Assembly (NCBI GenBank): GCA_027366155.1
Contig: DAHXKV010000050.1
Coordinates: 1 to 35,002 of the forward strand
Source: Microcaldota archaeon
Lineage (GTDB): Archaea; Micrarchaeota; Micrarchaeia; Micrarchaeales; CABMGC01
Direction of reading: 5' to 3'
DNA length: 35,002 bases
Positions 21,422 through 29,177 of the stretch are shown here, piece by piece. Every line of letters starts with the position of its first letter. Position 1 is the stretch's first letter. Position numbers and translations under genes: made by a program. The notes beneath the pieces were generated by a model. The model searched no databases and had not been told where the DNA came from. It was given only the letters and a program-made list of their open reading frames with translations.

Positions 21422-22654
21422 TTACGCCGGCTTGAGCAGCACTTCGCCAGACTTGTCAATATTTATGTATTTTGAGCAGTATTTTCTTGCATCGTCAATG
21501 CCTACGCCCTTTATCAGCTCTGGCATCCTTTCGAGGAGGCCCGGGCCACCATACATCAGGGCAAATGTTACCATGCTGACCGACATCTCGAGGCTGCCTT
21601 CCTTTTTTATCTTGCCTTCCACGTACAGGGCCTTCTTTGTCCGCTCGAATTCTGCCTTGTCTATCTCGCCGTCCTGGAGCTTCCTGAATTCTTCCATCAT
21701 CACCTCATGCGCCTTTCCCAGGTTCTTCGGCTCAACGCCAGCGGCAGCGGCTATGAAGCCGAAGCTCCCGTATGGATTGTATGAAGCCATGGGATCGTAT
21801 GAGAGGCCCCTTTTCTCCCTTACCTCTTCGAAGAGCTTGTCGTCAAGATATCTTTCGATTACAGAAAGGCCCAGGAACTCATCCACTGATCTCTCATTGA
21901 ATTCCCTGCACATAAAGCCTACCCCGACGCGCGTCTGCTTTATGCCTTTGCGCGAGATGGAAAGAACCTTGTGCCTTTGGGCTTCCCTTGCGGGTGTCCT
22001 CCTTGGCTCATGATATTTGCCGCTCATTGCACCGAAGAATTTTTCAGCTGAGGAAAAGGCACTCTCCTTTTTGATTCCTCCATATATGGCAAGTACGCAG
22101 TTGCGCGGCGTGTAGTATCTTTTGTATATGCCAAGCAGGTCGTTCCTCCTGACATTCATTATGGTCGTGTCGTTGTCTCCGCCGACAGACATGCGCGCCG
22201 GGTTTTTCCTGTAGAGCGCTTTGGGTATGAAGTCTGATATCAGATACCTCGGATTGTCGTGGTGGATTAGATTCTCATTTATTATAGGGCCGCGTTCAAG
22301 GTTGAATTCTTTCTCAGGTATTGTGGAGTTTATTATCATGTCAGAAAGGATTTCCATTGCTTTTTGGAAGTATCCTTTATACACCTGTATAATGTATACG
22401 GTGCTTTCATGGTCGGTGAATGCGTTGTGGTATGCTCCAAGCTCCTTGAGCTGATCGTCGATCTGCTTCCATGTCCTGCTGGCAGTTCCTTTGAAGAGCA
22501 TATGCTCGAGGAAGTGCGAGGAGCCGTTTATCCTTGGCTTTTCGTCTACGGATCCTGTATTTACCCCAAGGGATATGCCTACAGTTTCCAACCCGGGGAA
22601 TTCCTTTGCGTATACTGAGAGTCCATTGTCCAGGATTTCGTGCGAGGCTTCCAT
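21422..22654 (-). CDS. M16 family zinc metallopeptidase
   Basis: A 410-residue M16 (pitrilysin/processing peptidase-like) protein. The inverted zinc motif HFLEH (H47, E50, H51) is followed by the third ligand E127 (ERGPIINEN), 76 residues on, as in the family. The N-terminal GVNTGSVDEKPRINGSSHFLEHMLFKG and the C-terminal half with the RGLSYDPMASYNPYGSFGF region match two M16 domains in a short subunit. The catalytic set is complete, so this is an active-type subunit. M16 enzymes degrade or trim peptides. The start at 22654 lies about 25 nt from a box A (22674-22683), consistent with a leaderless mRNA. No second, inactive subunit gene is adjacent. Confidence 0.93.
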   Translation of the reverse strand: MEASHEILDNGLSVYAKEFPGLETVGISLGVNTGSVDEKPRINGSSHFLEHMLFKGTASRTWKQIDDQLKELGAYHNAFTDHESTVYIIQVYKGYFQKAMEILSDMIINSTIPEKEFNLERGPIINENLIHHDNPRYLISDFIPKALYRKNPARMSVGGDNDTTIMNVRRNDLLGIYKRYYTPRNCVLAIYGGIKKESAFSSAEKFFGAMSGKYHEPRRTPAREAQRHKVLSISRKGIKQTRVGVGFMCREFNERSVDEFLGLSVIERYLDDKLFEEVREKRGLSYDPMASYNPYGSFGFIAAAAGVEPKNLGKAHEVMMEEFRKLQDGEIDKAEFERTKKALYVEGKIKKEGSLEMSVSMVTFALMYGGPGLLERMPELIKGVGIDDARKYCSKYINIDKSGEVLLKPA

Positions 22655-22673
22655 AGATTAAAGATGGCTTTGG

Positions 22674-22683
22674 GATATATATT
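22674..22683 (-). promoter_or_regulatory. Box A of the M16 peptidase gene
   Basis: AATATATATC on the minus strand, centred about 25 nt before the ATG at 22654. Confidence 0.45.
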
Positions 22684-22891
22684 GCTTGTCCGTGTGTGCA
22701 GAAAAGGAATTGCGTGTAGGTAACAGGCAGGCTTAGATGCCTCCTTTGGAGCGGTGCCATAAAAGCTCTGGCGTGCAGGATATGAATCCGGGGCGAGGGC
22801 AGATTTTTCAGAGTTTACACTGGCAATTATCAATTGCGTTGCGGCGCCTGGATATCCCAGGCTCCGGAAGTTGTTGCAACGGCGGCGAATT

Positions 22892-23194
22892 TCAACCGAA
22901 CAGGCTGGCAAGCCCTCCTGCCGCTTCCTCTTCGCTCATCTTCTCCTCCTTTGCCTCTTCTTTCTTCTTTTCCGCAGGCGCTGATCCCTGGGTTGCCTGA
23001 GTTGCTGAGGCCTGTACGCTCTGGGCGTTCTTTATAACATCCTTTATGTTAACTCCGGTAAGCGACTTGGCAACAGACTTCGCCATCGCCTGGTCAGGGG
23101 ACATTCCCGCAGCCTTGACTACCTCTTCGAGGTTCTTCTCGTTTATCTCCTTGCCTGCCGCATCCAGAAGGAGTGCAGCGTATATGTACTCCAT
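22892..23194 (-). CDS. rpl12: Ribosomal protein L12/P1
   Basis: A 100-residue archaeal acidic stalk protein. The N-terminal helical dimerisation domain (MEYIYAALLLDAAGKEINEKNLEEVVKAAG-like) is followed by an Ala/Gln hinge and a charged tail (KKKEEAKEEKMSEEEAAGGLASLFG), whose LASLFG end is the hydrophobic tip that recruits translation factors. It sits alone: the L10 and L1 genes lie over 2.5 kb upstream on the same strand, separated by a large surface-protein gene. AGGAGAAAAGGTAAAC lies just upstream of ATG 23194. In most archaea L12 follows L10 directly. Confidence 0.97.
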   Translation of the reverse strand: MEYIYAALLLDAAGKEINEKNLEEVVKAAGMSPDQAMAKSVAKSLTGVNIKDVIKNAQSVQASATQATQGSAPAEKKKEEAKEEKMSEEEAAGGLASLFG

Positions 23195-23440
23195 GTTTAC
23201 CTTTTCTCCTAAAACATATTCCGCAGTTGTACTCCGGCTTAGTTTTTAGATAGCATTAATTTAGCTGAAAAAGTATATTAATACATAGGTAGGCAGAAGA
23301 GAGAAGCCGATATTTTGGCCCGTGGCGTCCGCAGGTAGGGTGGTGGAATACTGGAGTGCTGGTTCCTCGACAAATGAATAGCTCCGAGGTGTTTTATTGT
23401 AGATGGGAGGAAATCAACACCTGCCGGCCGTTGCAGTGGC

Positions 23441-25453
23441 TCAGTGTTCCCATATGCCTGCGCCACTTGACGGCACGACGTTAAAGGTATTGATCGTCTT
23501 TCCAGTACTTGAAAGCTCGGTTAGTATCCGGCTGCTGTCGCAGACCCAGACGTCTCCGTAAGTATCAGTTACCACGCAGAAAGGCTGTTGGCCGGCAGGA
23601 TATACGCCCAGTATGGTTCCTGAGCTGGAAAGCTCAGTCACGGTATCGCCGTAGTAATCAGCAACCCATACATTTCCAGAAAAGTCTATGGCGAGTGCAA
23701 TTGGTCCGTTTCCTGCAGCATATGTTCCAAGTGCTTTGCCGGTGCCGGAGACTTCCACTATAGTATTGCTTGCGCCGGTCGTGTACCAGATGTTGCCATT
23801 TGAATCAGAGGTTATTCCTACTTGGTAGTCTGAATTACTTATTGGGTTGACTGGTATTCCCCAGTAGTTAAGAATGTTGCCGGTAGCCGCACTGAATTCG
23901 TAGAGGTAGCCTGTGTTACTGGAAAGTGGTCCTGTTATGCCCCAAACAGTGCCAGCAGAAGTACTAGTTAGTCCGACGACAGGATTAAGATAAGGCAATC
24001 CATAGCTATCGAGGATAGTGCCCGAAGGAGATAGGCGTATGATGCCGATGTGAAATTGCAGTGGCCACCCAACCGATGCACCTATCCAGATGTTGCCCGA
24101 ATTATCTATTGTTATGGCATACGGAATCACGTCTGGTATAGTTAAGTTGAGGATAAGGTTACCTGTTTCTGAGTATTCGCGTAGGGTTGATGTAAGCATT
24201 CCTGAAATAAACCACGGATCCCCATATTTATCAAAAGCAAGACCCCAAGCCCAGAATTGGGGTGACAAGTACGTGTTTATTACTACATTGCTTGGACTGT
24301 TGACAACTATTTGTTTGAGTAGGAGAGGTGATGCGAGCCAGATGCAGTTGTTTGTGCATACGCTGTTCGTTCCGGAATATGTTATTCCGGAAAAATGCGC
24401 CGTTTCGACAATGTCTGATGTCATGATTACGTTGGCGAAGGCGTTTGAGCCAGTATAGCTCCCGGATCCGGTTCCCGTCCAGCCGCCGAAGAGGTAGCCT
24501 GTGGCCGGGGAGGCCGAAATCGGCTGTGTGCTGCCATAGGCATAGTTGCCTGAATTCGGGGAGAGGGTTCCAGTGTTAGAAGGATTTGATATGAGCGTTA
24601 GCAGTTCATAAGCTGGCCCAAAGAGTATCTGGCTGGTTGTAGTGCAGTTTCCGAATGACGCAGATAATGTCACCGTGCCAGTAGAGGTGCTGGATACATA
24701 GGATACGGAGTTGCCGTTTGAATCGGTATTGACGAACTCTTGACTGATGCTCGCTTGCGGCGAGTTCGAACTGAAGGATACCGTTGCGCCGCTTATGGGA
24801 TAGTTGGATATGTATACCGAGGCAGTGAGTTTGTCCTGTGCACCGTTGGCGTTTTCAGTTGAGTTTTGGGCAAGAAGCCGGAGTCTGCATGATGGAAGCG
24901 GCAGGTTGGAATGATAAGTGACTGAGCTCCCATAGGCAGTGAATGTGCCCGGATAGACTTGCTTGATTGGGGAGGCGCATCCGCTTTCTGTTGCAGCAGT
25001 ACATACATTAGAGGAAAAGGAGAACGTGCCGCTGAGCAGCTGTCCTGACTGGACCTTTTTGTTGATTGTGATGTCACATTCCATCAGGCCGCCGGGGAGC
25101 ACAAAGTTTGGTGAACATTTTGAGCTGGAGTGGCCATATCCTGTGAGGTTGGCAAGAAGGTATCCGCTAGTTATCGAATATTGCTGCGGGTCGACAAACA
25201 GGAATACTACCCGTGTTGATATCGAATTGGAGATTACAAAGAGTGTCTTGCAGTTCAGATATTGTGAGTTGGTGCATGAAGAAACCACAGAGCTTTGCGC
25301 CGCATTATCAAGAATCAGGTAAACTGCCGACACTACTACCACGAGCACAAATATCCCTAAACCGTATGTCGAGAGGAATTCAATGGAGGATTGTGCCTTG
25401 TTGCCATGTGATTTGATTGCACTTTTGATACCTATGCCTTCAGTACGTTGCAG
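23441..25453 (-). CDS. Large surface protein with class III (pilin-type) signal and beta-propeller, apparent CTG start
   Basis: A 670-residue exported protein. The N-terminus (KSHGNKAQSSIEFLSTYG, then GLGIFVLVVVVSAVYLIL) carries the archaeal class III signal Q-x-S-x-E-x-L directly before a hydrophobic helix, as in pilin-like proteins cut by EppA-type peptidase. Next come Cys-containing Ig-like regions, a Big-type segment, an InlB-B-repeat-like GGWTGTGSGSYTGSNAFANV unit (about 320-345) and a C-terminal six-bladed SMP30/NHL propeller (GIAFDKYGDPWFISG-like repeats: DNSGNIWIGA, DSNGNIWYTT, DFSGNVWVAD, DTYGDVWVCD). The only in-frame conventional start (GTG 25348) falls inside the helix and would destroy the signal; CTG 25453 sits 5 nt after GGAG and directly after a stop codon. 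It is probably a pilus-linked adhesin or virginiamycin-lyase-like surface enzyme. Confidence 0.85.
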   Translation of the reverse strand: MQRTEGIGIKSAIKSHGNKAQSSIEFLSTYGLGIFVLVVVVSAVYLILDNAAQSSVVSSCTNSQYLNCKTLFVISNSISTRVVFLFVDPQQYSITSGYLLANLTGYGHSSSKCSPNFVLPGGLMECDITINKKVQSGQLLSGTFSFSSNVCTAATESGCASPIKQVYPGTFTAYGSSVTYHSNLPLPSCRLRLLAQNSTENANGAQDKLTASVYISNYPISGATVSFSSNSPQASISQEFVNTDSNGNSVSYVSSTSTGTVTLSASFGNCTTTSQILFGPAYELLTLISNPSNTGTLSPNSGNYAYGSTQPISASPATGYLFGGWTGTGSGSYTGSNAFANVIMTSDIVETAHFSGITYSGTNSVCTNNCIWLASPLLLKQIVVNSPSNVVINTYLSPQFWAWGLAFDKYGDPWFISGMLTSTLREYSETGNLILNLTIPDVIPYAITIDNSGNIWIGASVGWPLQFHIGIIRLSPSGTILDSYGLPYLNPVVGLTSTSAGTVWGITGPLSSNTGYLYEFSAATGNILNYWGIPVNPISNSDYQVGITSDSNGNIWYTTGASNTIVEVSGTGKALGTYAAGNGPIALAIDFSGNVWVADYYGDTVTELSSSGTILGVYPAGQQPFCVVTDTYGDVWVCDSSRILTELSSTGKTINTFNVVPSSGAGIWEH

Positions 25454-25458
25454 TTAAT

Positions 25459-25465
25459 CTCCTCT
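25459..25465 (-). promoter_or_regulatory. Shine-Dalgarno sequence that sets the CTG start of the surface protein
   Basis: AGAGGAG on the minus strand, 5 nt before CTG 25453. It is one of the strongest SD matches in the window and has no other start codon to serve in any useful frame. Confidence 0.55.
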
Positions 25466-25495
25466 GCTAGAGAGCAAGAAATTGGGGGAGTGAAC

Positions 25496-25505
25496 GTTTA
25501 TAAAG
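25496..25505 (-). promoter_or_regulatory. Box A of the pilin-type surface protein gene
   Basis: Minus-strand CTTTATAAAC. It lies about 47 nt before the CTG start, leaving about 22 nt of leader containing the SD sequence. Confidence 0.5.
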
Positions 25506-25758
25506 GTTTGGCAAAGTAGGCCTTTTGACGGATTCGGAATTGAAAGCCGCAGACAGTCAAACGCAGACTCTTCTTATACCAAATTGCAATTCATGCCAGA
25601 GCATGAGAATACACACGAACTTGCGCTCCGCTTTTGGGGTTGTTTTTGTCCAGGCAGATTTAGATGAAAGGAGCCATCAAGTAAATTTATTTGCAAGCCG
25701 TTTTGCAATTAACTAGGGAATTGCAGCGGGCATTTCGGTTTCGGTGCAAGGAATCCTA
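25506..25758. other. Intergenic stretch with no convincing gene
   Basis: About 250 nt between the surface-gene promoter and the L10 stop codon. It holds a TTG-initiated 63-codon plus-strand frame (25525-25716, with a CNSC motif) that I do not trust, and two TTGCAATT-type repeats near 25583 and 25709. No tRNA, hairpin terminator or other RNA shape is evident by eye. Confidence 0.4.
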
Positions 25759-26598
25759 TCAGCTTTCTTCCTTTTTGACCAGCGAGTTTATCCCGGACGC
25801 CTGGGAAGATGCGATGCCGAGAAGCTTCTCTATGACTTCTTTTTCGTATATCTTGGCCTCGACGCCTAGGAACATGGCCTGGTTCGCGGCCTTTCCGATG
25901 AATATCGCAGCATTGTAAGGAGTCACGAAGCCTATCGCCATTGTGAGTGCATTGGCCCTGGAGAAGTTGGAGGCCAGCTCATTTGTAATGTAGTCCTTGT
26001 TTATCTTAAGCACTTGCTCTCTGAAAAGAAGGCCCTCGCTTGTGGCCGAGTCAAGGCGGCCGTTTGCCTCGAATGGCATTATATCTAGCATCTTCAGCGC
26101 CTTGGCAATCGGGGTCGTTATCTTTGCACCCTTGGCTACGAGCACCTTGCTCTTTGATATGACTACCTTTCCCTTGTCTATCTTGACATCTATGCCTGCT
26201 GACTTAAGGTCGGTGACGGCCTGGCCTGGGGCTATGCTGGTTTCCCCTGCTTCTATGTTTATGTCAGAAGGAGAGATTTGGTTTGGCTTTGCGCCAAGCT
26301 TAAGCGGCGAGGCGCTTACCTTATGGTACAGCTCCACTGGGTCTTCATTTGAGAGCACCAGTGCGATGTTGCCCTTTATGAAAGGCTCCAGCATCTTGAA
26401 GTCGTTGTTGCCCTCTAGTATCCTCATTATGAGGTTTTTCCTTGCTATTATCATCCTGCCGTCTGGCCTGAGGCCATTCCTTATCCTCTGGGTCAGCCTG
26501 TCTGGTATGGACTCTATGGGCATTACGGCTATTGTCTTGTAGTGCTTCAGCTCCTCCCTTGCCTTCTTTACGAATTCAACCTTTTCTTTCTTGAGCAT
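25759..26598 (-). CDS. rpl10: Ribosomal protein L10 (P0), lacking the usual acidic tail
   Basis: A 279-residue stalk base protein that binds 23S rRNA and L11 and carries L12 dimers. Recognisable segments: KTIAVMPIESIPDRLTQRIR, MIIARKNLIMRILE, the central insertion domain (IDVKIDKGKVVISKSKVLVAKG) and FSRANALTMAIGFVTPYN. After the helical spine (FIGKAANQAMFLGVEAKIYEKEVIEKLLGIASS) it ends at SLVKKEES. The Glu/Lys-rich tail with a terminal GLxxLFG that most archaeal L10 share with L12 is absent. GTG 26604 is possible, but ATG 26598 follows AGGTG (26604-26608) by 5 nt. It starts 8 nt after L1. Confidence 0.95.
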   Translation of the reverse strand: MLKKEKVEFVKKAREELKHYKTIAVMPIESIPDRLTQRIRNGLRPDGRMIIARKNLIMRILEGNNDFKMLEPFIKGNIALVLSNEDPVELYHKVSASPLKLGAKPNQISPSDINIEAGETSIAPGQAVTDLKSAGIDVKIDKGKVVISKSKVLVAKGAKITTPIAKALKMLDIMPFEANGRLDSATSEGLLFREQVLKINKDYITNELASNFSRANALTMAIGFVTPYNAAIFIGKAANQAMFLGVEAKIYEKEVIEKLLGIASSQASGINSLVKKEES

Positions 26599-26606
26599 GT
26601 GCACAC

Positions 26607-27239
26607 CTACATGAATTTCATCGGCTTCGACATCGTAAGCTTGACGTAGACAGACCGTATGTTGTTCTGACCGACTTTCGCCCCGACCGTCTTGACTATT
26701 TCGGTTATGTTGCCATAAATGCTGGAAGGGTTCATATCCTCGACGCCAACTATGGAATGTACTGTCGGGAGGTATTTGCCCTTGCTTTTGACCGAGACAG
26801 ACCTGCCTAGCTCCTTCACCATTTCCTCTATGTTTGTTCCAGGCATCATCGGCCTCGGCATCCTGTTCCTGGGGCCCAGGAACTGCCCTAGATGCCTTGC
26901 CACAAGGGGCATGGTATTTGCCTGTGCCAGTAGATCATAATTAAGTAGCGAGGAGAGCCGCTTCGGGTCTTTTGAGATGGAATCGAGCTGGGCTGTGTCT
27001 ATGACCTCGACGCCGTTCTTCTTCGCGCTTTCGGTCACTGCCTTGTCATTTGTTATTATCGCTATGCTCCTTACCTTTCCCTTGCCGTGAGGAAGCGCTA
27101 TGTTCAGGTTAAGTCGGTTATCCTGCTTGGAGAAATCAACGCCGCGGAAGTTTATTGCAACCTCTACGGTCTGCTTGAACTTCCTCTTGCCTTTGTTCTC
27201 CTCTAGAAACTTGGTAAATTCTTCCAAACTGGCGCTCAT
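26607..27239 (-). CDS. rpl1: Ribosomal protein L1
   Basis: A 210-residue L1 stalk protein, of normal archaeal length. It binds the 23S rRNA stalk near the E site and often represses its own mRNA. Signature segments are KFKQTVEVAINFRGVDFSKQ, GKVRSIAIITNDKA, the GRFLGPRNRMPRPM-like stretch (FLGPRNRMPRP here) and the C-terminal VGQNNIRSVYVKLTMSKPMKFM. ATG 27239 follows GGAGGG by 6 nt. A box A at 27294-27304 leaves a leader of about 33 nt. L10 follows directly; L12 does not. L11, which often heads the same operon, is not in this window next to it. Confidence 0.97.
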   Translation of the reverse strand: MSASLEEFTKFLEENKGKRKFKQTVEVAINFRGVDFSKQDNRLNLNIALPHGKGKVRSIAIITNDKAVTESAKKNGVEVIDTAQLDSISKDPKRLSSLLNYDLLAQANTMPLVARHLGQFLGPRNRMPRPMMPGTNIEEMVKELGRSVSVKSKGKYLPTVHSIVGVEDMNPSSIYGNITEIVKTVGAKVGQNNIRSVYVKLTMSKPMKFM

Positions 27240-27293
27240 GTGAATCCCTCCTGCACGGATGCAGTGATTGCGGGAAAATAAGCAATAATGCTT

Positions 27294-27304
27294 GGTTTAT
27301 ATTG
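27294..27304 (-). promoter_or_regulatory. Box A of the L1-L10 operon
   Basis: CAATATAAACC on the minus strand, about 60 nt before the L1 ATG, leaving a roughly 33-nt leader with a strong GGAGGG. Confidence 0.5.
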
Positions 27305-27341
27305 CACGGCAATGTTTATATGCATTACCAAAAAGGCTGCA

Positions 27342-27358
27342 GTCTGCACCGTGCAGAC
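27342..27358. promoter_or_regulatory. Perfect inverted repeat between L1 and RibL promoters
   Basis: Eight-base arms GTCTGCAC and GTGCAGAC around a single C. It lies midway between the divergent box A elements of the L1 operon and ribL. The size and symmetry suit a dimeric regulator. Confidence 0.45.
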
Positions 27359-27397
27359 CGCAAGGCTCCTGCCCGGCAGATGGAGAATGGCGCTTCG

Positions 27398-27405
27398 CTT
27401 ATATT
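27398..27405 (+). promoter_or_regulatory. Box A of ribL
   Basis: CTTATATT, centred about 28 nt before the ATG at 27429, suggesting a leaderless transcript. Confidence 0.45.
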
Positions 27406-27428
27406 CGTTTATGCACAAATACTGCTTG

Positions 27429-27860
27429 ATGGATCGCACAGTCTTGGCTTTTGGCACGTTTGACCTGCTCCACCCAGGCCACATAGATTACCTTAGAAAG
27501 GCACGCAGGCACGGCTCCAGGCTTGTTGTTGTAGTTGCAAGGGACGAGAGCGTTGCGCGGTTCAAGGGAAGGATTCCGGTCCTTGATGAGAGAGAGAGGC
27601 TGTTGATGGTCTCTTCGCTCAGGCTTGTGGACAGGGCAATGCTTGGAAACAGGCTCGCAGGCAGGGAGGATATGTTTAAGGTAATAGCAAAGGTCAGGCC
27701 GCAGGTGATAGCACTGGGCTATGACCAGACGGTGGATCTTGTGGGCCTTAAAAAATGGCTTTCGAAAAACAGGATAGGCGCATCCGTAGTAAGGATAAGG
27801 AGACCGCTCCTCCCACAAAGGCTCAAGAGCTCGCTGCTGAGGAAGGCTGCGGGAATTTGA
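27429..27860 (+). CDS. ribL: Cytidylyltransferase-family FAD synthase (RibL-like)
   Basis: A 143-residue nucleotidyltransferase that would transfer AMP from ATP to FMN to make FAD. The N-terminus holds AFGTFDLLHPGHIDYL, with the HxGH motif (H15-H18), and VVVVARDESVARFKGR. Downstream are LGYDQTVDL and a basic RLKSSLLRKA end. Length and motif order fit archaeal RibL; a glycerol-3-phosphate cytidylyltransferase-type enzyme is the alternative. The frame extends upstream to 27288, but ATG 27429 begins right at the first strand and sits at leaderless distance from box A. It stands alone, divergent from the L1 operon. Confidence 0.88.
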   Translation: MDRTVLAFGTFDLLHPGHIDYLRKARRHGSRLVVVVARDESVARFKGRIPVLDERERLLMVSSLRLVDRAMLGNRLAGREDMFKVIAKVRPQVIALGYDQTVDLVGLKKWLSKNRIGASVVRIRRPLLPQRLKSSLLRKAAGI

Positions 27861-27924
27861 GCAGTGGCCCTCTTATCAAAAACCTTATAAGGACTATTAT
27901 CCATTATTTAAAAGACAGATTTTT

Positions 27925-28404
27925 ATGTCTAGTACCTTTCCGTTCGGTGTGGGAATGAGCCACGTCAGGGGGCTCATAAAGATAATTAGGGAAAACGGCG
28001 GGTCCGTATCCATCTCGGGACTTGCGGAAGAATCCGAAGAGGATGTTGACGATCTAATTCCTTTGATAGAGGCGTGCAAGCTCCTCGGCTTTGTCGTTGT
28101 TGCGAAATCGGACATAAAGCTTACGCCAAAAGGCACAAGGATCTCTTCTCCCGGAGTTTCGTCAAGGGCCATAATAAGGGAAAGCCTTCCGAAGATAGAG
28201 CCGTTTAAGAGCACGATAAAGGCGCTCTCCGCTGGAGGCAAGAATACGGAGGAGCTGCTATCCTACCTGCAGTCCAAGAAGGTGCTTCCGGAGAACAGCG
28301 AGATATCTGAGCAGATGCTTCTGGATATGCTTCTCACATGGGGCGTGAGAAGCAGGCTGTTAAGCTACGACCAGGAAAGCAACCGGTGGATACTGGTCGC
28401 GTAA
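27925..28404 (+). CDS. AAA-associated C-terminal (AAA_assoc_C) domain protein, stand-alone
   Basis: A 159-residue winged-helix-like protein. Segments such as VRGLIKIIRENGGSVSISGLAEE, DDLIPLIEACKLLGFVVVA, DIKLTPKGTRI and SLPKIEPFKSTIKALSAGGKN fit the domain normally fused to the C-terminus of NitT/TauT-type ABC ATPases. Here it is a separate gene that ends 22 nt from the end of the ATPase gene, which is on the opposite strand. It likely regulates or senses for that transporter. ATG 27925 has TATTTAAAAG and CTTATAAGG just upstream; ATG 27955 is an alternative. Confidence 0.78.
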   Translation: MSSTFPFGVGMSHVRGLIKIIRENGGSVSISGLAEESEEDVDDLIPLIEACKLLGFVVVAKSDIKLTPKGTRISSPGVSSRAIIRESLPKIEPFKSTIKALSAGGKNTEELLSYLQSKKVLPENSEISEQMLLDMLLTWGVRSRLLSYDQESNRWILVA

Positions 28405-28425
28405 GTGTGCACATGCGCAAGCGGG

Positions 28426-29169
28426 TCACTTTGCAAGCGTAGCGTATACGAAGTCCATCATGCTTAGGAAGTCCTTGCCCCTCTTGTTCCTTGGGCGTTT
28501 CAGGCTGATAGTCCTTACCGCAGATACCTTCGATGGCTTTTTAGACAGTATTACCACTTTGTCAGAGAGCTCTATCGCCTCTTCTACATTGTGCGTGACC
28601 ATTACAACCGCATTTACCGGGAGATTCTTGTTCTTCAGGTGGTAGAGTATGTCTGAACGCAGGGTTTCCGCAGTAAGTTCGTCAAGCGAGCTGAACGGCT
28701 CATCCATGAGGAGCACCCGCGGGTTTGATACTAGTGCCCTGGCTATCCCGACGCGCTGTTTCATGCCACCGCTTAGGACGTTCGGGTATGAATTTTCAAA
28801 CCCAGTAAGGCCCAGGTTGTCCAGCAGGACTGAGGATTTCTTCTCGGCCTCCTTCTCGCTGAGGATGAGCCCTGAGCACCCGAGCTTGACGTTTTCTAGA
28901 TTGGTGAGCCAAGGCAGAAGGGCGAAGTCCTGGAACACAAATGACATGCCGTTGTTGGTTCCCTCGACCTTCTTGCCCATGTACAGCACTTTTCCGCCAC
29001 TTGGCTTTATGAGGCCGGCTATTATCCGGAGGAGGGTGCTCTTGCCGCAGCCGCTGGGCCCGATCAGGGAGACAAACTCGTCTTTTTCCACGTCGAATGA
29101 GACGTCGCCTATAACGCTTGTATTCTCATCAAAAGAGTAGGAGACGTTCTTGACCTCTACCATTTTCAT
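28426..29169 (-). CDS. ABC transporter ATPase, NitT/TauT anion family
   Basis: A 247-residue nucleotide-binding subunit. Walker A GPSGCGKST (37-45), Q-loop glutamine in FVFQDFALLPW (Q80), signature LSGGMKQRV (132-140), Walker B VLLMDEP (152-158) with catalytic E157, and the H-loop histidine in VTHNVEEA (H193). It powers import of an oxyanion such as nitrate, sulphonate or bicarbonate; the exact anion is not visible. The frame extends to 29394, but that part is antisense to the permease. ATG 29169 (or 29163) follows the permease stop by 8 nt. It lacks the C-terminal AAA-associated domain, which is encoded convergently at 27925-28404. Confidence 0.93.
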   Translation of the reverse strand: MKMVEVKNVSYSFDENTSVIGDVSFDVEKDEFVSLIGPSGCGKSTLLRIIAGLIKPSGGKVLYMGKKVEGTNNGMSFVFQDFALLPWLTNLENVKLGCSGLILSEKEAEKKSSVLLDNLGLTGFENSYPNVLSGGMKQRVGIARALVSNPRVLLMDEPFSSLDELTAETLRSDILYHLKNKNLPVNAVVMVTHNVEEAIELSDKVVILSKKPSKVSAVRTISLKRPRNKRGKDFLSMMDFVYATLAK

Positions 29170-29177
29170 TGTACCAC

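Noticed and set aside
22655-22891. Possible RNA gene between the M16 peptidase and L12
   Set aside because: The short palindrome CCTGGATATCCCAGG near 22850 was noted, but no tRNA or box C/D elements could be found by eye.
23278-23466. 62-codon minus-strand frame between L12 and the surface protein
   Set aside because: It overlaps the end of the surface-protein gene and has no start signals or recognisable content.
25525-25716. TTG-started 63-codon plus-strand frame with a CNSC motif
   Set aside because: A TATA-like element lies about 25 nt upstream, but there is no recognisable domain, no SD sequence and no second CxxC. Kept only as a note for the intergenic stretch.
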